From contig NZ_JAUSXM010000001.1 of NCBI RefSeq assembly GCF_030815985.1, positions 2,604,001-2,668,000 of the forward strand: a stretch of 64,000 nucleotides of DNA, read 5' to 3'. A program made the position numbers and the translations under genes. The stretch is from Paenibacillus sp. W2I17. GTDB taxonomy: Bacteria > Bacillota > Bacilli > Paenibacillales > Paenibacillaceae. How positions within the stretch are numbered: position 1 is the stretch's first letter; each line of letters opens with the position of its first letter. Below the pieces are notes generated by a model. That model worked only from the letters and a program-made list of their open reading frames with translations. It ran no database searches and had not been told where the DNA came from. Below, in pieces: positions 35,081 through 44,856 of this stretch.

Positions 35081-36319
35081 ATGGATCATTTGATATTCGA
35101 AGTAGGTCTGGCCCTTGTGCTCATTGCGGCAGCCGGCCTTTTATCGGCAAAACTAAGATTTTCGGTCGTTCCGTTTTATATTCTGATCGGGATGGCCGTT
35201 GGGCCACATGCTATGAAAATCTGGCATCTGGACTTCCGCTTTATTGAGAGTCAGCCTTTTATTGAATTTATGGGTCGGATCGGTATCCTGTTCCTTCTCT
35301 TCTACCTTGGACTTGAATTCTCGGTAGGTCGTTTAATTAAATCGGGTCGCTCTATTGCAGTTGGCGGCTCGATCTACATCGGCATTAACTTTACACTGGG
35401 ATTAATATTTGGTTTTATGTCCGGTTTCCCCGTTGCAGAAGCACTTATTATCGCAGGTATAACTACCATCTCTTCCAGTGCCATTGTGGCCAAGGTACTC
35501 GTGGATTTGAAACGAACGGCCAACCCGGAAACAGAGATGATATTGGGTATTATTATGTTCGAAGATGTATTCCTCGCTGTATATATCTCGATCTTGTCCG
35601 GACTTGTGCTTAGTGATTCATCCTCCATCGGAGGCGTCATCATGTCCGCACTTATTGCCCTCGGATTCATGCTTATCGTGATTATCCTTGGACGCAAAGC
35701 AACACCGCTACTAAACAAATTGCTTAAAATTCGATCGAATGAGCTATTCTCTCTCGTTGTATTTGGAGCCTTGTTCCTCGTAGCTGGTTTCTCTGAAACT
35801 ATTCATGTTGCCGAAGCAATCGGTGCATTACTGGTTGGTCTGGTGCTTGCTGAAACAGAACATGCAAAACGGATTGAGCACTTGATTCTACCGTTCCGTG
35901 ACTTCTTCGGAGCAATCTTCTTCTTCAGCTTTGGATTGTCCATTGATCCGTTGTCCTTGGGTGGCGAAGCCGTATGGTTAGCTCTGATTGCAGTTGTTAT
36001 TACATTGTTCGGTAACTTCCTGGCGGGTATGATGGCCGGACGCAGTGCAGGACTATCACCCAAAGCATCGGCCAATATTGGATTAACCATTGTGTCACGG
36101 GGTGAGTTTTCCATCATCTTGGCCAACATGGGTAAAGCCGGGGGACTGTTGCCAATGATTCAACCGTTTGCCGCGCTGTATGTCCTGATTCTGGCCATTC
36201 TGGGTCCTTTATTAACCAAAGAGTCCAAACATGTATTCCGTTTATTGGATAAAATATTCAAGTTCAAAGATCCTCGGAAAAAGAAAGAAGAACCAAAGGT
36301 TTTGCAGAAAGAAGGATAA
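35081..36319 (+). CDS. khtU: CPA2-family K+/H+ antiporter, KhtU type
   Basis: 412 aa with about 12 membrane helices, a Kef/CPA2 exchanger. Characteristic stretches are FLLFYLGLEFSVGRL near residue 70, TTISSSAIVAKVL near 128 and FFFSFGLSIDP near 280. It ends in a short basic tail and has no own RCK domain; regulation comes from the KhtT-like protein encoded just upstream. B. subtilis KhtU exports K+ for homeostasis at high K+ and pH. Confidence 0.92.
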   Translation: MDHLIFEVGLALVLIAAAGLLSAKLRFSVVPFYILIGMAVGPHAMKIWHLDFRFIESQPFIEFMGRIGILFLLFYLGLEFSVGRLIKSGRSIAVGGSIYIGINFTLGLIFGFMSGFPVAEALIIAGITTISSSAIVAKVLVDLKRTANPETEMILGIIMFEDVFLAVYISILSGLVLSDSSSIGGVIMSALIALGFMLIVIILGRKATPLLNKLLKIRSNELFSLVVFGALFLVAGFSETIHVAEAIGALLVGLVLAETEHAKRIEHLILPFRDFFGAIFFFSFGLSIDPLSLGGEAVWLALIAVVITLFGNFLAGMMAGRSAGLSPKASANIGLTIVSRGEFSIILANMGKAGGLLPMIQPFAALYVLILAILGPLLTKESKHVFRLLDKIFKFKDPRKKKEEPKVLQKEG

Positions 36320-36433
36320 TTCCCTATGTCTGTACAGAACAGACATACTAACGTACTTCGCGGCTGTTACGCCGATCTTTCTGTGACTAACCCAGGGAGA
36401 ATGGCTCGAAAGCCGCACTAAGGAGGATGACCT

Positions 36434-37339
36434 ATGAAAGCACCTCTGATATCGGCTAATCCGGTGCCAAACACCGCCAAGACCAGGATATCGTCTACCC
36501 GCCGCTGGTTAAACCTGTTTCTCGTTATTGCGGGCGGAATTCTGGCCTCCGTGGGACTTGAATTGTTCTTACACCCCAATAAGATTATTATTGGAGGCAT
36601 TACAGGCATTTCCTCACTCTTCGCCCACTGGACCGAAATGAGGATTGGATTGTTCCTATTTTTATTCAATGTTCCGTTTATATTTCTATCTTACAAGATT
36701 GTGCAGAAGAAATTTGTACTGGTTACTGTTCTGGGTCTGGTTGTCTTTTCGATCGGTGCCATCGTGCTTCATCCCATGCCGCCACTTGTAGAGCATCCGC
36801 TGGCTGCCGCCATGTTTGGCGGATTATGCCTCGGACTCGGAATTGGGCTCGTCGTGCGGTATGGTGGGACACTGGATACGCTGGAAATCGGTGATCCGTC
36901 TTCCCGCCCACCTGAACGTGTATTTAGCGGAAAACGGATGCTTATCGAAAAAATAATCATGCTGCTTAACTTGTTGATACTGACAGCCGCTGGTGTTGTC
37001 TTTGGCTGGGACCAAGCGATGTATTCCGTAATCGCCTACCTTATTGCTTATGAAATGGTGTACATTGCGTTCAGGGGCTTTTCTTCCAAACGCAAAGTAA
37101 GCATTTTGACCACACAAAGCTCTCAAGTTGAAGAAGCTGTACGCAAACGGCTGCGCCGTGAACCTGGAACGCTGGAAGCCACTTCTAACTCAACACAACT
37201 TGCTATGGCGGAAGGATGGATCAGGCAGATCCCGGGTGCACTTTATTATGAGGTACATGTTCTGGAGATGATCTGGTTGAAGTCCATTGTGCGTCACATT
37301 GATCCACATGCGGGCATTGTAACAAATCCGGAAAAATAA
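36434..37339 (+). CDS. YitT-family membrane protein (DUF161/DUF2179)
   Basis: 301 aa. Five or six helices fill the first 200 residues, starting with FLVIAGGILASVGLELFLHPNKIIIGGITGIS patterning typical of YitT proteins. The soluble DUF2179 domain follows (about 215-290, with KVSILTTQ and LYYEVHVLEM). Function of the family is unknown. AAGGAGG lies before the ATG. It may read on from khtTU, 114 nt upstream, though no terminator is evident between them. Confidence 0.9.
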   Translation: MKAPLISANPVPNTAKTRISSTRRWLNLFLVIAGGILASVGLELFLHPNKIIIGGITGISSLFAHWTEMRIGLFLFLFNVPFIFLSYKIVQKKFVLVTVLGLVVFSIGAIVLHPMPPLVEHPLAAAMFGGLCLGLGIGLVVRYGGTLDTLEIGDPSSRPPERVFSGKRMLIEKIIMLLNLLILTAAGVVFGWDQAMYSVIAYLIAYEMVYIAFRGFSSKRKVSILTTQSSQVEEAVRKRLRREPGTLEATSNSTQLAMAEGWIRQIPGALYYEVHVLEMIWLKSIVRHIDPHAGIVTNPEK

Positions 37340-37402
37340 AAAAACGCTCTCTTACCCTATGGATGAACAGTTTTGTTCAACAAGGTCAGAGAGCGTTTTT
37401 TT
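37338..37402. terminator. Bidirectional terminator, yitT-like gene / zinc dehydrogenase
   Basis: ACGCTCTCT (37344-37352) pairs with AGAGAGCGT (37388-37396), flanked by an A run and a T run. Confidence 0.85.
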
Positions 37403-37424
37403 CTGTTATTATAATTAATTGATA

Positions 37425-38438
37425 TTATAGTTCAACGATAGCTTTGACTACATGTGAATCTGGCAATAACCATTGGTCTATTGCAGTAGGTAACTCATCA
37501 AATTCCACTCGGTGTGTGATATACCCATCCATGCTTAATTTCTTTTGACGCAAGGTCGACAGGACTTGTTCAAAATCTTCACGGGTTGCGTTTCGACTGC
37601 CCAGGATACTCATCTCCCGCTTGTGAAATTCGGGGTCATGAAAGGTAATATCCGCTTTCACCAGTCCTACAAAAATGAGTTGACCACTATGCGCCACATA
37701 TTGAATAGCCTCATTCATGGAATTCACATTACCTGTTGCATCGAAGACAGCCGTAGCATAGTCGCCTCCCGTAATTTCAGCCACTTGTTGTACAGTATGT
37801 TCATTGGCCTGTACCAGGTCATCCGCTCCAGCCCAAGTCCGGCTAAGCTCCAGCCTGTCCAGATTACGATCAACGGCAATAACACGCGCTCCCGCCTGTT
37901 TGGCAAATGCCATCACACCCAATCCAATGGGGCCAGCTCCAATCACAACCACATGCTCACTAGGTTTAATTCCTGCTCTTCTGACGGCATGGGCTCCAAT
38001 GCTTAATGGTTCTACCATTGCCGTCTCATCCAGCGTCAAACCTTCTGCTGAGAGCAGATGTGAGACTGGCACGCTGATTTTTTCTCTCATGCCTCCGTCT
38101 ACGTGTACACCCATGACTTGCATGGACGCACAACAATTGGTTTTTCCACTGCGACATGCAATACAGTGACCGCAGTGCAGATACGGAATAATACTTACCT
38201 GATCCCCAGGCTGTAATCCTGCGTCGTTCGGACCGATCTCTTCAATAATAGCCGCCAGTTCATGACCCAGAACACGAGGATAGGTAAAGAATGGCTGGTT
38301 GCCTTTGTATGCATGCAGATCCGTTCCACAGATCCCAATCCGCCGAATGGCAACCAATGCCTCTCCTTCTGCTCGTTCAGGTTGAGGCAGGTGCTGGAGT
38401 TTCAATTGATCTATTTCTTCACATACAATGGCTCTCAT
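37425..38438 (-). CDS. Zinc-dependent medium-chain dehydrogenase
   Basis: 337-aa MDR-family dehydrogenase. Catalytic zinc ligands Cys37 (GICGTD) and His59-Glu60 (LGHE) are present, the structural zinc site is Cys89, 92, 95 and 103, and the NAD loop reads VVIGAGPIGLGVM. Best resemblance is to the RspB/LgoD-type sugar-acid or polyol dehydrogenases. Its start overlaps the stop of the aldo-keto reductase by four bases (ATGA), so the two form one operon. It may oxidise the sugar acid made by that partner, such as L-galactonate; this is inference. Confidence 0.85.
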   Translation of the reverse strand: MRAIVCEEIDQLKLQHLPQPERAEGEALVAIRRIGICGTDLHAYKGNQPFFTYPRVLGHELAAIIEEIGPNDAGLQPGDQVSIIPYLHCGHCIACRSGKTNCCASMQVMGVHVDGGMREKISVPVSHLLSAEGLTLDETAMVEPLSIGAHAVRRAGIKPSEHVVVIGAGPIGLGVMAFAKQAGARVIAVDRNLDRLELSRTWAGADDLVQANEHTVQQVAEITGGDYATAVFDATGNVNSMNEAIQYVAHSGQLIFVGLVKADITFHDPEFHKREMSILGSRNATREDFEQVLSTLRQKKLSMDGYITHRVEFDELPTAIDQWLLPDSHVVKAIVEL

Positions 38439-39412
38439 CGTTGTTCCCCCTTGGATGCTTCTGCTGTCGTGTTGCTTGGCTTAATATTATATTCAGGTCG
38501 TCCGCTTGACCACGTCTCGTTATGCAATGGAGCCAGAATGCGGAGCACTTCATCCAGCAGGCTCTGATCCATCGGTTCCTCTATCCAGGCTGCATTATTG
38601 AGGATATTGCGCTGGCTGGCACTGCTCACCAGTGTTGTCGGAATTCGTTCATTCGACGTGGAGAATTGTACGGCCAGCATGGCAATGTCACTGCCTTGTT
38701 CTGCACAGAAGCGGGCAGCCTTCAGGCAGATCTGTTTCACCCGATTATCTGCCGGATGCCAGGCAGGAGCCCCTCGGGTACTCAACAAGCCCATAGAAAG
38801 AGGCGAAGCATTGACGAGGCCAATTTCTTTTTTTTCCAACAAGGGCAATAACGATAATAACGAGGTATCATTCAATGAATAATGACAATACGAGATGATC
38901 GCATCCGCATCGATCTGTGGCAGAACCTTCTCGAATAAAGGCAAGGGTAAGCCACAAATGCCCGCATGTCGTATAACTCCCTGCTCTTTCAGACGCAGCA
39001 GCGTTGGAAAAGCTTCTTCGATAATAATCTCTGCTGGTACAAATTCAATATCATGCAGGAACAGAATGTCGATATAGTCTGTATGCAGTCGATCCAGGCT
39101 CTCTTGCACACTATTCAGAATTCGCTGACGCGAAAAATCAAACTCATTTTCCCCATACCGTCCGGCTTTGGTTGATAACATATATGAACTGCGCGGCAAA
39201 CTGCGAATGGCCTCACTTAGCACCGTCTCCGCCTTCGTCAATCCATAGTAAGGTGAAACGTCTATATAGTTCATCCCTGCATCTACAGCGGCGTGTACTG
39301 TGCGAATCCCCTCACCTCGATCGATATCTCGAAATACGGAGCCCAGTGAGGAGGCCCCAAAACTCAATACAGGTACTTCAAGTCCGGTCTTTCCCAGTAT
39401 TCTTCTTTTCAT
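38435..39412 (-). CDS. Aldo/keto reductase, L-galactose dehydrogenase-like
   Basis: 325 aa. The AKR tetrad is visible: Asp (YIDVSPYYG) with Tyr, Lys (STKAGRYG) and His (FLHDIEF). Several stretches resemble plant L-galactose dehydrogenase and bacterial L-fucose dehydrogenase: the GRYG segment, DYIDILFLHDIEF, and ISYCHYSLND followed by SPLSMGLL and WHPA. These enzymes oxidise the C1 of L-galactose or L-fucose to the lactone. The ATG at 39412 has GAAGGAG seven nt upstream. It is the first gene of a two-gene operon. Confidence 0.82.
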   Translation of the reverse strand: MKRRILGKTGLEVPVLSFGASSLGSVFRDIDRGEGIRTVHAAVDAGMNYIDVSPYYGLTKAETVLSEAIRSLPRSSYMLSTKAGRYGENEFDFSRQRILNSVQESLDRLHTDYIDILFLHDIEFVPAEIIIEEAFPTLLRLKEQGVIRHAGICGLPLPLFEKVLPQIDADAIISYCHYSLNDTSLLSLLPLLEKKEIGLVNASPLSMGLLSTRGAPAWHPADNRVKQICLKAARFCAEQGSDIAMLAVQFSTSNERIPTTLVSSASQRNILNNAAWIEEPMDQSLLDEVLRILAPLHNETWSSGRPEYNIKPSNTTAEASKGEQR

Positions 39413-39545
39413 CAGCTTGCTCCTTCCCAGCATGTCTGCTTACTCGAGTGTCCCTTCATTGTAACAGTTCAATTTCAATATAAAATATCGCCAAATGCGT
39501 AATATGTACTGTTTGATGATCTTGATGCGGAGGAACAAAACAAAA

Positions 39546-39594
39546 TAAAAAACATCTTAACGCTTCCTGAGATAAAATCAGGAGCTTTAAGATG
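39546..39594 (-). terminator. Terminator of the purine-salvage/chromate operon
   Basis: CATCTTAA (39553-39560) pairs with TTAAGATG (39587-39594), with TCCTGA/TCAGGA inside; six T residues follow on the minus strand. Confidence 0.85.
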
Positions 39595-39607
39595 CTATCA
39601 TTCTACT

Positions 39608-40150
39608 TCAAAAAAGAATAATTCCACCTACAGCAGCCATTAAAATAACTGCAAATGGATGAATTTTATATTTCATTACAGCAATCAGACTACCTGCACA
39701 CAATATTAACATTCCAAAGGTGGACCAGTTAAAAACCGTTCCCGTATCTCGCCCAACCCCGAAGTGTATCGCAGCATAAACAATTAATCCTGTGACAATG
39801 GGGCGCAGCCCATAAAAGGATGAACGCAGCCACACATTATTCTGCAGCTTTAAAAATAGGGCAGAACATGCAATAACAATCAGGAGAGAAGGAAAAATAA
39901 TGCCAACCGTTGATATGATTGCACCCGTAATTCCTAAGTGATTATATCCAATTAGAGTCGCTGTATTTGTGGCAATAGAGCCGGGAGCCATGCCCGCGAT
40001 AGCAACGATTTCCTGAAATTCCTCAGGCCTGATCCACCCGCGATCTGTCACCTCCCGCTCAATGAGAGTCATGACGGCATATCCGCCACCAAACGAAAAC
40101 GCCCCTATTTTTAAAAATACAAAAAACAACTCCCATAGCAATGCAATCAT
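39608..40150 (-). CDS. Chromate transporter half-protein 2 (ChrA/CHR family)
   Basis: 180 aa, about five or six helices. The CHR signature is at the N-terminus: FSFGGGYAVMTLIEREV, then GMAPGSIATNTATLIGY. Short-chain CHR proteins come as pairs that work together, with opposite membrane topology; here the partner gene ends six bases upstream. Characterised members export chromate, but natural substrates are open. The first ATG is used (a GTG lies just before); ribosome-site spacing is poor, so the start may be a few codons further in. Confidence 0.88.
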   Translation of the reverse strand: MIALLWELFFVFLKIGAFSFGGGYAVMTLIEREVTDRGWIRPEEFQEIVAIAGMAPGSIATNTATLIGYNHLGITGAIISTVGIIFPSLLIVIACSALFLKLQNNVWLRSSFYGLRPIVTGLIVYAAIHFGVGRDTGTVFNWSTFGMLILCAGSLIAVMKYKIHPFAVILMAAVGGIILF

Positions 40151-40156
40151 CACCTT

Positions 40157-40792
40157 TTAAATGTAGTATTCGGGATAATTCAGATCTGTTTTTTTGATCT
40201 GTTTCTCCTTTTCTGTAGGTGCTGCAATGCCAATCCCTCGTTTTATCCCAATAATCAGGATGCCGACAATTGGGCCAGCCAAAATAAGAACGACAGAATG
40301 GATGTTGGTAAATAAAAGCAGGGCAACACAACTTCCCGTAATAGCTAGAGTAGCAAAATCTATGATGGAGGATTTCCCCATTTTATAGGCAGCAACTATA
40401 ATTAAAGCCACAACTGCTGCATGAACACCTTTCAGAGCAGCCTCCACCTTGGGAACATCTTTAAACATCATTCCAAAGATACTTAATATAAATACGATAA
40501 AGAACGTGGGCAGTGTGATCGCAAATACAGCGGTCATTGCACCTGAAACTCCTGCCAGCCTGTATCCAACGAAAGCGGCGGAGTTTACTGCTACCCCGCC
40601 TGGTGCAGAACCGGCAATCGAGACCATATCACTCATCTCTGAGGAAGTAAGCCAGTGCTTTCTATCAACAATCTCGCGCTCAATCGCAGTAACCATCGCG
40701 TATCCCCCTCCAAAAGTGGAAGGGCCCAATTTGAAAAAAACTACGAAAATATCAATTAATTTATGGATATCCTTATTACGGAACAGATTCAT
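40157..40792 (-). CDS. Chromate transporter half-protein 1 (ChrA/CHR family)
   Basis: 211 aa, about six helices plus a Lys-rich cytosolic tail. The CHR signature reads GPSTFGGGYAMVTAIERE and GSAPGGVAVNSAAFVGY. First member of a short-chain pair. The ATG at 40792 has GGAG nine nt upstream. It lies only 18 nt after the purine permease gene, so the pair seems to belong to the nucleoside operon. That placement makes a role in export of some other oxyanion or metabolite worth testing. Confidence 0.88.
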   Translation of the reverse strand: MNLFRNKDIHKLIDIFVVFFKLGPSTFGGGYAMVTAIEREIVDRKHWLTSSEMSDMVSIAGSAPGGVAVNSAAFVGYRLAGVSGAMTAVFAITLPTFFIVFILSIFGMMFKDVPKVEAALKGVHAAVVALIIVAAYKMGKSSIIDFATLAITGSCVALLLFTNIHSVVLILAGPIVGILIIGIKRGIGIAAPTEKEKQIKKTDLNYPEYYI

Positions 40793-40810
40793 AAGCGCCA
40801 TCTCCAGTCG

Positions 40811-42097
40811 TCAAACCCATTGCGCAATGAAGTTAACCAAAAATAACGCTGTAATCACATACAGGGCGAAAGGGATTTTTTTTCTATTGCCAGCAGCAAG
40901 ATTAAGAATGGTATAAATGATGAAGCCAAACGCCATACCATCCACAATGCTGTAAGTTAGCGGAATCAGCACTATGATCAGAAAGGCGGGAAATCCCTCA
41001 GCAAATTCCTTGAAATTGATACGCTGAACATTGGAGATCATCAACCCTCCAACAATGATTAGAATCGGAGAGATGGCACTGTCTGGAATGAGTTTGATTA
41101 CAGGAATAAAAAACAAGGATAACAAAAACAATAATCCGGTAACAATGGAGGTCAGTCCTGTTCTGCCACCTGCGGTAATTCCTGCGGCACTTTCAACCGT
41201 GGACACCGTAGGGCTTGTGCCAAAAAGACCTGCAAAGACAGCTGAGACTGCATTCGCCTGTAAGGAGCGTTCGAATTTTTCAGGCTTTTCTATCATATTT
41301 AAATGTCCATACACCAAACCTATATTTTCAAAAACAATGACCAGGGTTAGCGTTAAGGTAGCAATCCAGAACGTCATGGAACCTATTTGTTTAAAGGACA
41401 TGCTACCAATAACATTCAAAGAAGATTGTATTGATAATGAGCCCGTTTCATGTAAATTGGTATCAACTTGACCGAAAACAATCGCAAGCACTGTTCCTAC
41501 AACAATTGTAATTAGAAAGCTGCCAGGCACCTTTCGCATAAACAAAATTAACGCTATAATCAGTGTCGCCAGTGTAAGGATTACATTTAGTTTGCTGAGA
41601 TCACCAAGCGCTACAAATGTTGTAGAGCTCGCTGCAACAATGCCGCCTTTCTGCAGCCCTATAAAGGTGAGGAACAGGCCAATTCCGATCGTTGTTGCTT
41701 CTTTCAATCCATCAGGTATCGACACTGAGAGCCATTTGGCCACTGGTGTAAATGCCACAAGCACGAACAACAGACCCGAGATAAAAACGGCACCAAGTGC
41801 CTCTTGCCAGGAAAGTCCCATCGTATGAACAATGGTATACGTAAATAACGCGTTGATTCCCATACCTGGCACAAGAATAATTGGAGTATTCGCCCATAAT
41901 CCCATCATTAGACAGCCGATAAATGAAGTTAGAACTGTAGCAACCACTCCCGCTTCCAGTGGAATTCCAGCGTCATGCAAAATGGATGCATTAACGGCAA
42001 TGATGTAAACAATGGTGAAAAACGATACTGCCCCAGCAAGAATTTCCTTTTTGAGCAATTTAACCTTTTCTTTCGACCTTTCATGGTTCTCGAACAC
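40811..42097 (-). CDS. AzgA/PbuG-type purine permease (NCS2)
   Basis: 428 aa with about 12-14 helices. NCS2 AzgA-subfamily marks: AGAVSFFTIVYIIAVN at the start, PGMGINALFTYT near residue 75, and GTSPTVSTVESAAGI near 295. Members import adenine, hypoxanthine or guanine with protons. It starts at a GTG with AAGG nine nt upstream. In the operon it follows PNP, DeoB and a 5'-nucleotidase and so completes uptake and salvage of bases. Confidence 0.92.
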   Translation of the reverse strand: MFENHERSKEKVKLLKKEILAGAVSFFTIVYIIAVNASILHDAGIPLEAGVVATVLTSFIGCLMMGLWANTPIILVPGMGINALFTYTIVHTMGLSWQEALGAVFISGLLFVLVAFTPVAKWLSVSIPDGLKEATTIGIGLFLTFIGLQKGGIVAASSTTFVALGDLSKLNVILTLATLIIALILFMRKVPGSFLITIVVGTVLAIVFGQVDTNLHETGSLSIQSSLNVIGSMSFKQIGSMTFWIATLTLTLVIVFENIGLVYGHLNMIEKPEKFERSLQANAVSAVFAGLFGTSPTVSTVESAAGITAGGRTGLTSIVTGLLFLLSLFFIPVIKLIPDSAISPILIIVGGLMISNVQRINFKEFAEGFPAFLIIVLIPLTYSIVDGMAFGFIIYTILNLAAGNRKKIPFALYVITALFLVNFIAQWV

Positions 42098-42127
42098 CTG
42101 ATATAACCTTCTTTCTGTTACCCTCGG

Positions 42128-43636
42128 CTATGAAGAGGAGACTACTGAATCTTTGAATTTGACTCGGTCCTCAATCACCGGCTTGATATGACCCGTCTTG
42201 CGAATATAATCAATTACAATATCACGCATGATCATAGATGTGTCACGTACATTGCTCCCTTTGAGAAAAGCCGTGAAACCGTCTCCACCTTTGCAGGTGA
42301 AATCATCGGAAGCAATTTTATAAATACAATCTTCCTGAAGTGGTTCGCCGTTGAGCGTCGCTCCTGTCACTTGACAACCTTTATCTGCTTCAGGGTCTAC
42401 GATAACTTCGATGCCCGATTGCTCCAATACGCCGGCTGTCATCCCTGCGCTCTGCTCCAGTACCTCCTTTAGTTCCTGTCCGGTCATTTCCATCACAAGG
42501 ATGTTGTTGTTAAACGGGACCGCATTAATGACATCTCCAACCGTGATCTCACCCTGATCAATATCCGCACGCAAACCTCCCGGAGCAGTGAATACTGCAT
42601 CAGCCCCCGTATACAAACGAACAGCGTCTGTAACGATGTTACCAAGTAACGATTCTCCAAAATAATTTCGTGATAAATTGTGCTCGGCATATCCAATCTT
42701 CTCTTCAATCAGCTCTTTTAAACGATGTTCCCAGTATTCTACTCGCTCAGCTACAATCGGGTCAGGCTCAATCTGATCCGTATAGATCGGTTCTAGGTGG
42801 CCTTCATAAGACACAATTTTTCTCTCTGCAGGGTCCACCTGCAATTTCAAATAACCTACAAAGGTTCCCAGACCACGCGTAGAACATAGCAGTGTTCCTG
42901 TCTCTGAAGCTACATAAGGTTTGACGATGGATTTATGTGCATGACCCGTGATCATCAGATCAATCCCCTTCACGTTGTTGCACATACGCACATCTTCTTC
43001 AAAATCTTCTTCCACATCAACGTCGCGATCTGTGGTCGATTGCTCAGCCGGGACACCCTCATGAGCAAGCACGATAATTAAATCTACGTGTGGCCGCAAA
43101 AGATGAACATATTCCTGAAGCAGGGACTCCTGTTCACGGAATTCAAGTTCTTTCACGAGATCTACTTGAATCGTCTCGTAACCTGCTTTTTTTCCGTGTA
43201 TACCGATGATCCCGATCTTCAAGCCATCTTTCTCAATAATTTCATAAGGCTTGGCGAATAAAATATTGGTTCCTTTATAAAAAATACTTCCTGACAAAAA
43301 CGGAAATTGAGCCTGTGCAATCAACTTTCTTGCATTGGGTACACCGTGGTCGAATTCATGATTTCCAACACATGAAGCATCAAATCCAATCGTGTTATAC
43401 AGATCAACCGGCGCTTCCCCATTCGTCAAAAAACTGATTGGCGGTCCGGTTATAATGTCGCCTGCATCCAGTACAAGTACATTAGGTTCTGTATTGCGAA
43501 TTTTGTTAATATAAGTGGCCATATAAGCAGCTCCGCCCATCATTGGACTGCCTTCAATCCATGTCGCACGAACTGGTTTGTCCTGAGCATGAAAGTCATT
43601 TGTATATACAATGGTCAATGTTTTCGGTTCTGACAT
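42128..43636 (-). CDS. Metallophosphatase / 5'-nucleotidase family protein
   Basis: 502 aa without a signal peptide. The metallophosphoesterase domain (about 5-290) has YTNDFHAQ, DAGD, GNHEFDHG and GHAHKS; a 5'-nucleotidase C-terminal domain (about 320-470) has the substrate motifs FTAPGGLRADI and KGGDGF. Most relatives are exported, so this one is unusual in probably being cytosolic, where it could make nucleosides from nucleotides for PNP. The ATG at 43636 has GGGGGA upstream. It lies between deoB and the permease. Confidence 0.88.
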   Translation of the reverse strand: MSEPKTLTIVYTNDFHAQDKPVRATWIEGSPMMGGAAYMATYINKIRNTEPNVLVLDAGDIITGPPISFLTNGEAPVDLYNTIGFDASCVGNHEFDHGVPNARKLIAQAQFPFLSGSIFYKGTNILFAKPYEIIEKDGLKIGIIGIHGKKAGYETIQVDLVKELEFREQESLLQEYVHLLRPHVDLIIVLAHEGVPAEQSTTDRDVDVEEDFEEDVRMCNNVKGIDLMITGHAHKSIVKPYVASETGTLLCSTRGLGTFVGYLKLQVDPAERKIVSYEGHLEPIYTDQIEPDPIVAERVEYWEHRLKELIEEKIGYAEHNLSRNYFGESLLGNIVTDAVRLYTGADAVFTAPGGLRADIDQGEITVGDVINAVPFNNNILVMEMTGQELKEVLEQSAGMTAGVLEQSGIEVIVDPEADKGCQVTGATLNGEPLQEDCIYKIASDDFTCKGGDGFTAFLKGSNVRDTSMIMRDIVIDYIRKTGHIKPVIEDRVKFKDSVVSSS

Positions 43637-43664
43637 TAGGAGATCCCCCATCAATTAATTTTTG

Positions 43665-44837
43665 TCACAGATGATTATAAAAAGAAGTGCCTTGACCTGT
43701 ATTCGGAACACTAAAGTTTTCAGCCAGCGTGGCTGCCAAGTCAGAGAATGTCTCACGAACTCCAATGCTGGATGGATTGTTGATTGCCGGACTGTATAAA
43801 AGCACAGGAACGTATTCACGTGTATGATCTGTTCCCGGATGTGTTGGATCGTTACCGTGATCAGCTGTAATGATTAGTAAATCATCTGCTGTAATGTGTT
43901 CCATAATGTAAGGCAAAAGAGCGTCGAATTGCTCCAGTGCCATTGCATACCCTTCGGGGTCGCGGCGATGCCCGTACAGTGAGTCGAAATCGACCAAATT
44001 TGTAAACAACAGACCTGTAAACTCTTTGTTTAGTGAAGATATTGTTTTCATGATACCATCTAGATTATTTTTTGTAGGAATCGCCTTTGTGACGCCCTCT
44101 CCACAAAAAATATCATTGATTTTACCAATGGCTATAACATCAAGCCCGGAATCTTTCATCGCATTCATTAAAGTGGGAGCCGGAGGAGATACCGCATAAT
44201 CATGACGGTTCGCAGTGCGCATAAAATTCCCTGGCGTTCCGGTGTAAGGCCGGGCAATGACACGTCCAACGCTGAACTGGCTGTGGCGTGTCAGCTCTCG
44301 AGCAATCTCACACGCATCGTATAATTCCTGCAGTGGAATAGTTTCCTCGTGAGCAGCAATCTGAAACACACTATCGGCTGAAGTATAAACAATCCAAGCT
44401 CCTGTCGTGATCTGCTCTTCACCTAATTCGTCAAGAATTTCTGTACCAGAAGCTGCTTTATTGCCGATTACTTTACGCCCGGTCCGTTCCTCAAAACGAT
44501 TGATTAGCTCCGCTGGAAATCCGTCTGGATATACGTTAAATGGTGTCGTGATTTTCAGGCCCATGAGCTCCCAATGCCCTGTCATCGTGTCCTTTCCAAT
44601 CGAAGCCTCAGCCATTTTCCCGTAACAGGCCATCGGATTTTCCACCGGCTCTATTCCTGATATATGAGTGATATTTCCAAGACCCATCTTTTTCAAATTT
44701 CCAAGCAAGAAACTCGGCATACGTTCTGCAATATGGCCCAATGTATGAGCGCCTTGATCACCAAATTGTTTTGCGTCAGGCAGTTCACCGATCCCGACAC
44801 TGTCTAGTACAATTAAACATACGCGTTTATAACTCAT
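43665..44837 (-). CDS. deoB: Phosphopentomutase
   Basis: 390 aa, alkaline-phosphatase superfamily metalloenzyme that interconverts (deoxy)ribose 1- and 5-phosphate. The phospho-acceptor Thr is in [10 protein letters not shown] near residue 86; metal ligands are in [24 protein letters not shown]. Length is normal. The ATG at 44837 has AGGAGG upstream; a further ATG 18 bases earlier is not preferred. It takes the sugar phosphate made by PNP, whose gene ends 19 nt upstream. Confidence 0.96.
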   Translation of the reverse strand: MSYKRVCLIVLDSVGIGELPDAKQFGDQGAHTLGHIAERMPSFLLGNLKKMGLGNITHISGIEPVENPMACYGKMAEASIGKDTMTGHWELMGLKITTPFNVYPDGFPAELINRFEERTGRKVIGNKAASGTEILDELGEEQITTGAWIVYTSADSVFQIAAHEETIPLQELYDACEIARELTRHSQFSVGRVIARPYTGTPGNFMRTANRHDYAVSPPAPTLMNAMKDSGLDVIAIGKINDIFCGEGVTKAIPTKNNLDGIMKTISSLNKEFTGLLFTNLVDFDSLYGHRRDPEGYAMALEQFDALLPYIMEHITADDLLIITADHGNDPTHPGTDHTREYVPVLLYSPAINNPSSIGVRETFSDLAATLAENFSVPNTGQGTSFYNHL

Positions 44838-44856
44838 AGGACCCTCCTGTGCCATA

